DNA from: Pyropia yezoensis
Lineage: Eukaryota > Rhodophyta > Bangiophyceae > Bangiales > Bangiaceae
Direction: 5' to 3'
NCBI GenBank assembly: GCA_009829735.1
Contig: CM020620.1
Coordinates: 18,124,354 to 18,188,353, forward strand
Length of the DNA: 64,000 nt
The position numbers and the translations under genes were made by a program. Shown here one piece after another: positions 48,516-60,551 of this stretch. The notes under the pieces were generated by a model. That model did not search any database. It was not told the origin of the DNA and saw only the letters and a list, made by a program, of their open reading frames with translations. Position 1 is the stretch's first letter. Each line of letters begins with the position of its first letter.

Positions 48516-49603
48516 GGAGGTCCCGCCGCCCGGTCGTTAACCTTGTGCGGAGGGGGCGGAGGGGGGGGAGGGTGGGGGCAAAAAACTCCACAGGTAGTAG
48601 GGTAAGGTGCGAAAAAAAAAAAACGGGTGGAAGGGGGGTGTACGGACAAAGGAAAAAAAAAAAGCCACGTTCCGAGCGGGGGGTGGGAGGAGACGGAAGA
48701 ACGGCGGCACGGGGCCAACGCGCCCGTGCCGCCCACCTACTGCCGCCCCACCGTCGCGGAGCGGAACGCGTCGCCGCGCCCGACCGCCCGCAGCCAGCAG
48801 CAAAATGGCAGGCAGCGCAAGCACGCCCACGCTCTCAGTTGCAAGCCGCGACGTAGGTCCGGGACCACGGACGGCGCAACACCGGCCAGGCAAGAACACG
48901 GCCGTGCGGCGGGTCGCGTGCACTTGGTCGTACGCGAGCGTGTGTGTGGTGCGCGGGGTGTCGCTCGCGGAGCCAGCGCCACACTGGTGTGCGCGGCGGG
49001 GACAGCCGCGCGGGGCCGCATCAAGTCCACTATGAAATTAATTAATTGTGCGACTCAGCAAGAAGTACGTCTAAATTAAGTTGCACCTTTCGTACGAATT
49101 CGTGAAGTCGTTCATGAAAGAAAGGCTAGCGTGCGCAAGTGTGACACCACAGAAGTATTTACGTCGCCGCCATCCCCCACGTTTCCACTGCGCTGTCTCG
49201 TCCTGTTGCATCATCGGTTGACTCGAGCGAAGAACAACCCTATGGTACGTTGCACAAAAAAGATACATCGAGCATTACTTTCTTTCTTCTCCGGCGTTGT
49301 TCGGGCCACACCCCTCGGCCAATCAGGTGCCTCGGGAATTTGCCCCGGTGTAATGGACTGGTCCTGCTTGATGGTGGGCTCCTTTCGGGTGTGGTGTGCA
49401 CGCTCATTAGTCAGGCTTTTGGGAAAGTGTGCAGGGTTTTGACGGCCGCCGCGGTGGCCACGCCAGGGGTGTCGCCGGTGCTGCGGTCGGCGTCGGCGAC
49501 GGCGGCGACGGTGGCGACGGTGGCGACGGGGGTGGCAGTGGCGGCGGCGGCGTCGGTGGCGACGGCCGTGGCGGTGGCGACGGTAGCGCCTGGGGCGGCG
49601 GTG

Positions 49604-49930
49604 GCGACGCGGTGGCGGGGGCGACGGCCGTGGCGGTGGCGACGGCGGTGGCGACGCGGTGGCGGGGGCGACGGCCGTGGCGGAGGCGACGGCGGTGGCG
49701 ACGCGGTGGCGGGGGCGACGGCCGTGGCGGAGGCGACGGCGGTGGCGACTGGGGTGGCGGTGGCGACGGGGTGGCGGGGGCGACGGCGGCGGCGGCGGCG
49801 TTGGTGGCGACGGGCGTGGTGGTGGCGACGGCGGTGGCGACGGGCGTGGTGGTGGCGACGGCGGTGGCGACGGGCGTGGTGGTGGCGACGGCGGTGGCGA
49901 CGGGCGTGGTGGTGGCGACGGGGGTGGCCG
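49604..49930. repeat. Compound minisatellite, 47-bp and 30-bp units
   Basis: A 47-bp unit starting GCGACGCGGTGGCGGGG recurs at 49604, 49651 and 49698. A 30-bp unit (GCGGTGGCGACGGGCG and so on) then repeats about four times at 49801-49920. GCGACG/GTGGC words extend the degenerate array from about 49440 to 49980. The 47-bp period is not a multiple of three, which argues against coding selection. Confidence 0.88.
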
Positions 49931-50906
49931 TGGCGACGGGGCTATACGTGGCGACGGGGGTTTTGGTAGCTTTGGCTGTGGAGTGGGGGGCTTGCGTTGG
50001 TGGCGGTGGAGACGGAGAGCTTTTTCTGACGGTGGGGTCGGCCACGTGTTTGGGAGAGGGGGGGAGAGGTTGGCAGTATGCGGGGGGGGGGGGTCGTGGG
50101 CGGTGTGATTTATGTGACGGGATGGGAAGCGTAGGTGGTGGCGGTGTTGCTGGTGGGGTTGTTAGGGGCGGTGATGCCGCCAGCGCTGGGTGAATCGCCG
50201 GCGTCGGCACGATTGTTTTTTTATAGTAAAGGAGGGCGGTCATGGGTGCCTTGTCGACGATGTCATAGCCAGGCAAGGTATCCCAGAATGTATCGTGCAG
50301 GAAATCGGTGGCGGGAGTGTGGGGCGCGGCGGAGCAACGCACAATGCATGCAGACTACCCCCTCTCTTGCACCCCCGCGCAAAAGAGAACAGGCGCTTGT
50401 TTTCCCTATTTTCTTTTGCGCCCCGGCCCTAGACCACAAGAGCCAAGCAGACCGTCGCGTTCCGCTTTTTCTTTTTTTTCCCTCCCGTCTGCCTCCCATT
50501 ATCATCCCCCTCCCCCCGCCTCGCCCACACGCCCGGGGTGCGTTTTCCTCACCCTGGCACGCCCACCACAGCTCATCTAACGTTGAGGCTGGCGGCACCT
50601 TCTCCCTGGTTACCCCGTCCCCCCATCCCCCGAGCCACGTTGGATGCACTGAGGCTGGCACCACCTAAGTCGCCAACAATGGACCTGTCGTGCCAGGCGG
50701 GAGGAAAGGGTGGAAGGGGTTGCTTGGCACTGGCTGGCGGGAGGGGCAGGACGATGAGAGGGAACCAGAAGGCGAGAGAGGCGCTCTCCGCTTCCTCATC
50801 GGGGACCGTCGGGGCGCACGCTAACGGTCTCGAAGCATGACTAACGCATGAGCACCAGTCTTGCTCATCGACCAATCACACGAGCGCATTGGTTGGAACT
50901 ATTTCC

Positions 50907-50942
50907 TCTCGCGAGACCATTTTATACACGAGGTCTCGCGAG
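50907..50942. promoter_or_regulatory. Paired TCTCGCGAGA-type motifs around a TATA-like core
   Basis: Perfect 11-bp arms CTCGCGAGACC (50908-50918) and GGTCTCGCGAG (50932-50942) enclose ATTTTATACACGA. TCTCGCGAGA is at 50907-50916, and a 9/10 match lies in the other arm. In animals this palindrome is a known core-promoter motif; its use here is unknown. A CCAAT word (CGACCAATCAC) lies about 40 bases upstream. Confidence 0.5.
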
Positions 50943-51288
50943 CGAAAAAAGAATCTGAAAAAAGTGCCCTCCAGCTGTCCCCGCGAAGCTCCCCTATCTC
51001 GACTACCCCCCTTCCAAGCCTCAGTTAGCACATGGGCCCGAATCAGCCCCCGAGCAGTGCAAATCAATGCGAAAAGAAAGGCCCCATTTCAGGTTCGTCA
51101 GCATCTGGTCCACTCAGGGTGTCCCTCAGAGCGGTACACAAACCAGGAGACCCAAGGACCTCATTAGTTCGCAAGGACCTCTATGATCCTTCTGTCAGCA
51201 TAGCGGCCGTGGACCCCGTCACGGCCGATGTCCTGCCCGGGCCCGAGCCGAGAAAAACCTCGATGTATCTTTTTTCTGCAACGGACCA

Positions 51289-51386
51289 TAGTGTCTAGTC
51301 TACCGCAAAAAAGGCTCAAATGAGCCTATGAAAAAAAGGGACCCGAAAAAGCGGCTCAAATGAGCCGGTTGGTAGACTAGACACTA
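51289..51386. mobile_element. 98-bp MITE with TA ends and two internal hairpins
   Basis: Terminal inverted repeats TAGTGTCTAGTCTACC (51289-51304) and its complement (51371-51386); the outer TA on each side fits a Tc1/mariner TA duplication. Inside, the palindrome GGCTCAAATGAGCC occurs twice (51313-51326 and 51353-51366). It is non-coding. 51387-51728, up to the SIN3 stop, shows nothing further. Confidence 0.78.
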
Positions 51387-51728
51387 GACCGACCCCGGGC
51401 ACTTGCAGCATGCAGGCGCTCAACGGCTGGAGTGCGCAGAAAGCACCAGACGACGAACAGGGGAAGAAAAAAAAACAGCAGAGGATTGAAAAAGCATACG
51501 CTGTCGCAAGACTCATACAAACGACAAAAAAAACAAAGCCGATCGCGGCATCAGCAGGGGCGACGTAAGAGACCAACCCCCAGCCCGACCAAAACAGTAC
51601 CAGTCCCCACTCAGGCCGCAAGAGCCTTCCCCACCCACGCCAGGTTTGTCAAGACGCCTGCTCACCACAAACACTCGAGGCGCAGATACCCGCGCAGCCG
51701 CCGACGCCCACGAGTCCTTCCATCCCCC

Positions 51729-54700
51729 TCACGCGCGGCCGTCACTGCTCGCCGAGGACCCTCCCCCGCCCGCCCCAGGGCGGCGGCCGTCGGCAGAGTT
51801 GGCGGACGTGCCGCCGCCACGGCGCCCACGGCGGGCCACCGCCGCGGGCCGGCGGTCACCAACGCCACTGCCGCTACCGCTGCCGCCGCCGCCGGCTCCT
51901 CCTCCGCCTCCCCCTCGCGGCGAGGCGCGCCGGCCGCCACGCCGCCTGCGCCCCGCCGCGCTGCCGTCCGGGGAGCTCACGTCCATGGCGTCCTCGTGGG
52001 CAGGCGCACGGCGGCCGCTGCTACCGTCAACCGACGGAGACGACGGCGAGCCGCGGCGGCGGCCACCGCCATCGCCACCGCCACTGCCATCGCCACCACC
52101 ACCACCATCGTCACCGCCACCCCCACCGCCGTCACTGGCGCGGCCGGCCGCTCCGGCCGTGCCCACCGGGTCGCGCCGGTGGTCCGTCGACGGCGCCGCT
52201 GTCGACGGCGCCGCGGGCGCCGGCGCCGGCGCAGGCGATGCCGACCGCCCCGCCCGGCCCGCCGCGGCGGCTGCGGGTGCCGGCGAGCCGCTCCGCGACG
52301 CCGACCTGCTGGGCGAGTGGGGCGGCGACACCGGAGCGGCCAGACGGGTGCGCGGCGGCGGCGGGGGCGCCACCGACGCTGCCGCGGCGGTGCCCCCCCC
52401 AGACGTCCCGCTTCCGCAGCCACCGCCGCCGCTGCCGCCCGCACCGCGCGGCGGCGGGGCGGCCGCAAACGGGTGGGGCCCCTCCTCGTCGTCGCTGTCC
52501 GTGGCCTCTCCCATGAAGCGCTGCATGTTGAGCAGTCGCTGCCGCCTCCGAGCGGGCGAGGACGCAACCACCCCACCGCCGCCACCGCCGCCACCGCCGC
52601 CGCCGCCACCGCCGCCGAAGCCACCGCCGCCGCTGCCTGCCGCAGCCGCGCCATCGTCGGCCGCGCGCTTGGCCACTGGCCCAGCAGAAGGCAGCGCATC
52701 GGCAGCCGGAGGCGACGACGGCGCCGGTGGCGCAGGCGACGACGGCGCCGGCGGTACGCCTGAGGGCCCGGCCGGCGGCGGCGACGAAGGCGGCGGCGTC
52801 GGAGGCGGCGTCGGCACCGGTGGCGGAGCAGCGGCGGCGGCGGCGGCGGCGGCGGCGGTGGCCTCTGCGGCGGCCGACGCGGCCGCGGCGGCGTCGGCCC
52901 AGCCTCGGAGCAACGCGTCCAGTCGCTCCCCGCGAGCGGCCGCGTCGGCCACCCCTGCCAGGCCGCCGCGGCCGCGTCGGCCGCCGCAGAGGCCACCGCC
53001 ACCCCCCCGACTGCCTCCGGCGCCACGGTACGGCCGCAGCGGCCGATAAAGGCTGTCCTCCGAGCCGTCCACGTAATGGAGCTTGGCACTCCCCACCGCC
53101 AGCCGGCACTCAATGCCATTGTGCATGACGACCTGCGGCCGCGGCGGCGGCGGCGGGGGCGGCGGCAGCGGCCCATTGGCGCTTGCCGCATCGGTGCCGG
53201 CGGCGGCGGCCGCGACAGCCGTCGGCCGCGACCGCGTCGCACGGCGGAGGATACGGGAGAGGGCGGTGGCGAGCGGGCACGGCCGCTCCCCCGGGGGGGT
53301 TGCCGCTGCCGTTGGCGAGCCGCCCGTTGGGGTGGCGCCGCGGCTGCCCCCCGAGCTGCCCGCGACCTCACCGTCTTCCAAGCCCCCGCCGCCGCCCACC
53401 ACGTCCCCCGGCACACTGCGGCCACGCAGCCGCCGCCGGCGGGGCGGATCCGCGGCCGCAGTCGTTGCAGGCACTACCACGGCCACGGCCGCGGCGGCAG
53501 TGCCACTGACACCCGCCCCCGCGTCCACGTCCATGGCCACACCGCCGTCCAACCCCTCTGCAGCAGCAGCAGTCCCCCCTGGACGCCCGTCGGCCGCCAC
53601 GGCGCCGCGCGCAAGGACGCTAGACCAGCCCGCCGCCGCAAAGCCCACGCTCGCCTGGACGGCCGCCCAGCCTGCGGCGGTCACCCCCGCTGCCGCGGCG
53701 GCGGCGGCCGGCTCCACCGCCCCCAGCAGGTGCACGACCAGGGCGCCCGCGCGGCGTTGGCGGGAGCGCGCGTCGGCGGGGGGTCCCCCAAAGGGGTCAC
53801 TGGGGGAGACGGGCAGGTGGTGGCGGCGCTCGGCTGTGGCGGCCGCCGCGGCCGGCGGCGCTCCACCGACACGCTGCAGGCGGTAGAGCTGACCGCCGCC
53901 ACCCAGCGCAGCGACCAGCGCCAGCAGCTCAGCCGCCGCAGCAGCGTGCGCAGCGTCCGCATCCGTACCGCCGTCCGCATTGACGCCCGCCGTGACGCGC
54001 CGGTGCTGCGCGTGGAAGAGGCCCACCAGCGCTGCCGTGCCCGCGGCGGCGGCGGCGGTGGGCGCTACGGACCCATTGCCACTACCGTTGCCGCCATTGC
54101 CATTGCCGCCGCCGCCATTCCCACTGCCATTGCCCCCGCCACCGCTAGCGTTGCTGTCGTGACCATTGCCGCCGCCACCGCCACCGGCGCCGGCGCCGCC
54201 ACCGCCACCACCACCAAACGCATAGGCCGTGCGCAAGACATCGAGCGCTGCCGAGAGCCCCGCACCACTGCCCCCGCCCCCTCGCGTCGCGATCATGGGA
54301 TTGGCCAACGTGGAGGAGACGTGCTTGGCCAGTCGCGCCACCGTCTTGTCCATGGTAAACACCGGGTACGAGTCCGGGCCGAGCAGCGCCCGCGTCGCGT
54401 CCTCGTACTTGGGAGGTTCCAAGGTGCCCGCCAGGAATGGCAGCAGCGCGGTATAATAGTAGGCATCCCACAGCGCGGCAGTCACGCGGGCTACGGAGGC
54501 CGCCACTACCACCGAAGGGGCACCAGGCAGGATCGCGGCGGGGTCCACCTCCCCGACGTTCGCCGCGCCACCACCAGCGACGGGGAAGTCAACGCTTCCA
54601 CTCGGCAAGGGTGGCGTCGCCGAGATGGCAACCGGCGGCAACCGGGCGCGACCGGGCAGGGCGGGCAGCTCCAGGAGGGCCGTCACATCCGCCGCCGCCG

Positions 54701-57700
54701 CGTTACGGCGAGCGCGCGCGTGGCGGAGCCGGGCCTCGCGGAGGGCAAGCCCCCACGCAGCGCTCATGCGCTCCATCATTACGTGCTGCAGTCTCCACAG
54801 GATGTACAGGGGGTCGTCGCCATAAAGGGCAGGCCATGTTGATCGACAATCACTGTCGGGCGCGCCAACAGGAGGGGAGCTGCCCCGTACCGATGATGGA
54901 GAGACCAGCGGCACAACCTGATCGCCATTCACCACGCACCGGGCGCCACGGATGGTGGAAGCGCCTGTCTCCTCGGCCACCCCCACCGCCGCCGCCGAGT
55001 CGGCGAGGTTGGTGTCGTAGCCGACACCGCTCTCGCTCTCACGGTCGCTGCCGTTCCCCCCGCAGACGCCCCCGCCACCGCCAATCCCATTCACGCCGTC
55101 ACCATCACCACCACCAACGCCACCACCACGGCCACCGACATTACCTTCGCGCGTAGCATAGGCCCCGTTCCCTGCTCCATGAACCTCTTGTTCACCCAAT
55201 GATCGCACCGCCACCGACGTCGCAGATGACCGGTCTGCCGTCGCCTTGCCATAAGCAACCGCCACAGCCACAGCGGCCGGAGAAAGCCCCCGCGTTGTCA
55301 CGTCCGAGGCACTAGGCAGACGCACACCCATTAGACGCCCAACCATCGTCTCGTAGCGCGCATACACTCGGCCGGCGTCGCGCGACGCAAGCGCCGCGTC
55401 GCCCGCAAGTGCATTGCGCAGCAAAGTCGCAATCCGCGGCAACACGTCGCCGGCAGTCAACGCATCGTGAACGAGCGGGAGCTCAAGCGCCACCACCTCC
55501 CCTCGACCAGTCGAGGCGGCCGCTTCGGCCACTGCCGCAACCGAGCCCGGCGCGTCGCTGCCCGGGGGTACCGCGTAGCCTCGCGCCGAGGTAGCAGCTG
55601 CCTCTCGTGTGGACGTGGACGCAACCGGATCGGCCATGTCATGGAGGAGCATCCGGGTGGAGAGCTCCTTGCGGTCAATGGCCTTAAAGAGTGTCGCCCG
55701 ATGGTCCAATGACGCACGGTAGTTGCGTTCCGACACATCCCGCCAGTCGCGATGCATCGATGACCGCGCCAGTCGCCAGGCCGCATCCTTCTGGCGAAGC
55801 CGAGCGAGCACAACAGGCACTGCTACTGCCGGGTTGGTGCGCACCTGGTCAACCACCTCAGGGCCATGCTCCCCATACAGACGCTCAATGGACCGAAAGT
55901 GGACAAGGTCCAGTGCAGACGCAGCCAGCGCATGCCGTGCCGCTTCCGCCGGCGGTAGCGATGCTACCGACGCAGCGATGGGCGCCAGCTTGGCAATCGT
56001 CGCCGCGTTTGTTTCAATGACCATGTCAAGCTCGTAGCGATCGTCCTCGCACCGGTGAAGGGAATCCTCCGCAGGATTACGACGGGCGTGTCGGAAGCTG
56101 TAGTCCTCAGAGCCAGTCGGCACGGATACCCACTTATCATTGAGCGTCGCCCGCTCCAGCGCTGTCCGCGAGGCGGCAGACGGTGACCAAAACGACGACG
56201 GCAGCCGCTTGTACGATGCGGTACACGTCTCAGTGCACTCCGCGGCAATCTCCGACATAGGTTTAGTCCGCCACACCGCCCGCCGCTGCTCCTCGTCAGG
56301 GTCTTCAGGGGCAGCTGTCACTGCAGAGCCCGCCGCGGCCACCCCCGCTGCCTGTGCACCGAGGCGGTCGTCGACGCAGCCGCCCACTGCAGCGGCACCA
56401 ATGCCAATGGCCATACCAGCCGGCCCGCTGGCGCCACCACCAGCTGCGCCAACAGCCGCGCCGCCACCGCGGGCAGCAGCCGCAGCACCAGCCACCCCGG
56501 CATTGCCACCTCCGCCGACACCGCCGTCGTCGCGCTGGACGGGCCGCAGAAAGGCACGAATATCGGCCAAAAGTGCTGGGCGCATGCACAACAGGTCGTC
56601 AAGCAGCTGCAGCAGCTCTGAGTGGCTGATAATGCATTGCGAGAAAAGAGACATCGTCTTGATGATATCCCGGTAGATAGCGGCGCCCTCCCCAGGACCG
56701 AGACGCCCGCGAACACTGCGGAAAAAGGCAAGCTCTTGAATGGACCGCGCGGGACTGGGGCCAGCTGCTGCCGCGTCTGCGCCACCGCCCACGCGAGAGC
56801 TCGTAGACGCAGCCGTGCCCGACCGGCGGTGGGGTGACGCGGGCGGTGGGCCGCCGGAAGCTGGCCCACCACCCCCGCTCGCCGTGACGGCGGCAGCAGC
56901 GGTCGCCGCCGCGCCCGCACCCGCACCTGCGCCCGCTGGACCACCTGCCGACGACAACACCCCCGACGAGCCAGGAGTGTTGGTCGTCACCGTTGCAGCC
57001 GCCGCCGCACGCGGCGCGGCCGCCCCGCCCTTGCCGGCCGGGCCAGCCACCCGCGGCCGCTTTACCGGCGGCTGCGAAGAGTGTGAGGTCGGCCCCGCGG
57101 CAGCGGCGGCGGCGCCGCGTGATGTCGAAGGCAGATGGGAGCTAGCACTCTGTTCCACAAGCGGCTTGTCATCTGAGCCACCGCCCGCACCACCCCCTGC
57201 CCGACTGCCGCCGGCGCGTGACAGGGACGAGTCGAACTTTGCGGCACCCCCGCCGGGCATAGCCGGAAGAAAACTCTCGAACGCCTCGAGAAGGTCCGGG
57301 TGGTCCCGAAACACCGACGCAAACGTTGAGTGAACCTCCCGCGGGTCACACACGTCTGTGTCCTGAGCATCGTAGCCACGGAGAACAGTGATAAACCGGT
57401 TGTAGGCATCGTCCGCACCACCGGCATTGTCTCCGGCCCCGTCACTGCTCGTGCCACCGAGGCGCTGCTTGATCAGGTTCACGTACGAGAGGGCGCGGTC
57501 AAACTCTTCCTGACGCCGAATCAGCTCTGAGTCGACAGACTCACCGCGGCTGCCGCTGTGGTGACGCTCACGGTCAGTAGATGCCGCGCCAGTCGCCGCC
57601 GCTGCTGCCGCTGCCAAAGACCCCGACCCCGCGGGCCGCTTGCCCGGTTTGCGGGGCCCAGTAACAGCCCGAGGATGACCAGCAGCACTGCTGCCGCCGG

Positions 57701-59550
57701 CGGTCGAGGCGTGGCCGGCACCACCCACGTCGGCTGATGAGCCCTCGGTTCGAGAGGTGGGCGCGCCGTCGTGGGGCCCGTGACCGGCCACAGCCCCCGC
57801 CGCGGTCGCCGCGGCAGGTCGCCGCGGGGGCGGTTGGATGCCCGAAGAGACGCCGGGCTTGCCGCCGCCGCCAACGCCCGCAACGCCAATGCCAGCTGCG
57901 CCGCCTTTGGGTCGCGGCGGCACCGGCACCGGCAGCGCGCGGTGGCCCGAGTCGGGTTTGACCGGCTGCGATGAGGAGGATGGTGGAGCGGCTGCAGCTG
58001 TCACCGCAGGCCCTGTAGGGGCCAGCGTGGCCGCAGGTATGGCAGGCGCAGCGGCATCTGGACCATCAAACACCGAGCCTTCGTTGAGGACGTTGAATCC
58101 CTCAGGACCAAGAAATCCGGTCTTGCTCCCCCCCGTCAGTGGGTCCTCACGGACCTGGATGACAAAGCCCGGCGGCAAGAAGGTGTTGAAGCCGAGGATG
58201 AGGTTTCGGTGACCGCGGAACAGCCCTGACACACGCTTGATCACTTCCGTGGTGTCGATCGACTGCGCCTTGAAGTCCTTCATAATGTCCAAGAAGTCAT
58301 TGTAGACGTGCGGCTGTTCGCTAAACTGAGCCTTGACCTGCTCCAGGTAGGCCAGAGCGTCCTCCACCTTGAGCTGCCGGCTCGCCACCGGCGACCCTGC
58401 GGGTGGGGGAGGTGGAGGCGGGAGGGGTTGAGGCGCTGGGACCGCCGCCGCACCCACGCCGGCTCCAGCCGCCGCCGCACCCACTGACGGCGGCGGCGGC
58501 GGCGGCGCCAATCCTGAGCCGAAGACGGTGCGACGGGGCTTGACGTCTTTCCGCGACTCCGTCGCGTAGCCGCGGCCACCGCCGCCGCCACCGCCCGCTA
58601 CTGCGGTGGCAGCAATCGGCAGTGGCGGCGCCGTGACATCGCGCTTGCCCGCCACCCCACCCTCGGCCAGTCGCACGCCCCCAACCTCGTCGTCGCGGAC
58701 AGAGGCCCCCATGTCGGCGCGACGGACTTTGGCCGGCTCCTCCCGGCCGCCCGCAGGAGCTGTGGGCGCCTTCCGCTTCTTGGGGCCCCCACCCCCACCG
58801 TGACCATCCGGTGCACCCGACCCCGGTGGCGGCGGCGGCGGAGGTGGGTGGGCCTTACCTCCATACCCGCCACTGGTCATGGCCCCGGGCGCAGCGGCCG
58901 GGACAAAGCGCCCGTCGTTGTGGCGACCGGACATGCCGCCCGCCACGCCGTACATTGGCCCTGCGGGGTGGGCTGGCGAAGCCGATCTCGCCTCGACGTC
59001 GGCAGCGGACGCACCCTTGGCCGTTGACCCGCCGCCAGCCTTGGCAGCTGCCTCCTTTTTGGGCGGCGGCGGCGGCGGCGGCGGGGGTGGCGGCGGCGGT
59101 GGTGGCGGCGGCGGTGGTGGCGGCGGCGGTGCGCCCACGGGAGCGTACATCCCCCCCGGTGGGACGCCCACCACATACCCCACCGATGGGGGTGGTAGCC
59201 GGACGCCCGCGCCAAGCCCAACAGGCAGCATGTGCCGCGGTACCGGGGGGATGGGGCCAGCCGCGCCGGCAGGCCCGACACTGCCGCCGCCCCCGCCGCC
59301 ACCGCCCCCGCCGCCGCCGCCACCGGCGCCGCCGCTGACGCCGCCGCCGCCACTGGGCGGGCCCGACCGGTGGAGGAGCGCACTCGGCAGCGGCACGAGC
59401 GGCCGATCCGCCCGCACGGGGACGACCGAGTGGAACGGCCGAGGCGGCGGCGGCTGCGACCGCGCCGGCGCGCCGCCGCTGCCCACTGCTGCAGCGTGGA
59501 GGCGGTCCCCCGTCGTGGCGGGCGACGCGGAACGCCCGGGCCGCGAGCCC

Positions 59551-59582
<32 letters not shown>

Positions 59583-60551
59583 GCCACCGCCACCGCCACC
59601 GCCACCAACGGGCGGCGGCGGGGCACGATGCGGCCAGCCGCCCCCAACGTCGATGCCATCGCGGACAGGGCCGGCAACGAGGCCATCCCCGCCGCCCGCC
59701 CCCCCCCCACCAGGGTGAGGTGACGCCCCCCCGTCGGGGTGCTCCCCCCCCTCCCGCGGGTGCCAGCCGCGGGGGGGGGGCGGCGCCCACGAGCGGGCGC
59801 CCATCAGGGGCGGGGGGGGCTTGCGCCACCCCCCCCCGCCGTCGGCGGCGGCGCCATCAGATGATCCAAGGTGGGGCCGCGGGGGCTCCATAACACCGCC
59901 CCCACCGCCGCCACCCCCACTCCCGCCACCGCCGCCGCCGCCACCGCTGCCACCACCACCACCGCCGTGGCCACGACGCCCGGCCGTGAGCGGGGGCGGT
60001 GGGGGCGATGTAGCCGGCACACCACCACCACCGCCGCCGCCGCCGCCACCGCCGCCACCGCCCCCACTAGCGCGGTCGCCGCCGCCGTGGGCAATCTTGG
60101 GCGGCGGCGGTGTCAGCCCCGTCCCGCGTCCGCCAAGCGGCGGGTAGTGGGACCGCGGGATGCGCGCCGCGGCAGCAGCGGCGCCGCCAAAGGCGCGCGT
60201 CAGCGACGATGCGCCCAGAGGGCCGCCGCCACCACCACCACCACCACCGCCACCACCGCCACCACCACCGCCTCCGCCGCTGCCGCCGCCGCTTCCGCCG
60301 GGGCCACTCCCTTCCTTGCTGCCGCCGCCGCCATACCCACCGCCGCCGCCGCCACCCCCCCCACTCCGCTCCTTGGGGGGGAGCGCCGCCGCCGCCGCCC
60401 CCGGTGGGGGTGGCCGCCGGCGTGGCGGCGGCGGCGCGGACACCCCCCTCGGGGGCGGGGGGGGGGGCGGCGGTGGCGGGGGGGGGGGCGATGCGGCGGG
60501 ACGGCCGCTGCCGCCGCCACCGTCGGGCGCGCGAAGGGGCACGCCCGTCAT
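51729..60551 (-). CDS. SIN3: Giant SIN3 transcriptional co-repressor
   Basis: About 2940 residues in one exon, roughly twice the size of usual SIN3 because of Gly, Pro and Ala tracts. SIN3 is the nuclear scaffold that joins DNA-bound repressors to histone deacetylase. Paired amphipathic helix domains: PAH1 near residues 725-795 (VEDALAYLEQVKAQF, NDFLDIMKDFK), PAH2 near 1015-1098 (FDRALSYVNLIKQRL, YNRFITVLRGY), PAH3 near 1271-1340 (ELAFFRSVRGRLG). The HDAC-interacting domain is near 1437-1640 (CTASYKRLPSSFW, NDKWVSVPTGSEDYSF). The SIN3 C-terminal domain is near 1902-2090, with a further conserved-looking CRLAVGSAKLHYVDGSEDSL piece near 2475. I see no PAH4. Start taken at the first ATG (60551); the frame is open upstream to 60647 without ATG. 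Confidence 0.93.

Larger units (their letters stand above)
48516..51288. other. Intergenic region between RNase H1 and SIN3
   Basis: It contains the RNase H1 promoter side, a minisatellite block (49440-49980), and a palindrome around a TATA-like sequence (50907-50942). 49020-49300 is comparatively AT-rich, with CCAAT-type words near 49318. Long frames across the minisatellite exist on both strands, but they are made of its repeats. No gene is supported. Confidence 0.45.

Noticed and set aside
49407-50342. 311-codon minus-strand frame, Pro/Thr/Val-Ala repeats
   Set aside because: Made of the minisatellite, one unit of which is 47 bp, not a multiple of three; only its first 40 residues look ordinary.
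53076-54842. 588-codon plus-strand frame opposite SIN3
   Set aside because: Arg/His/Gly-rich shadow of the SIN3 coding strand.
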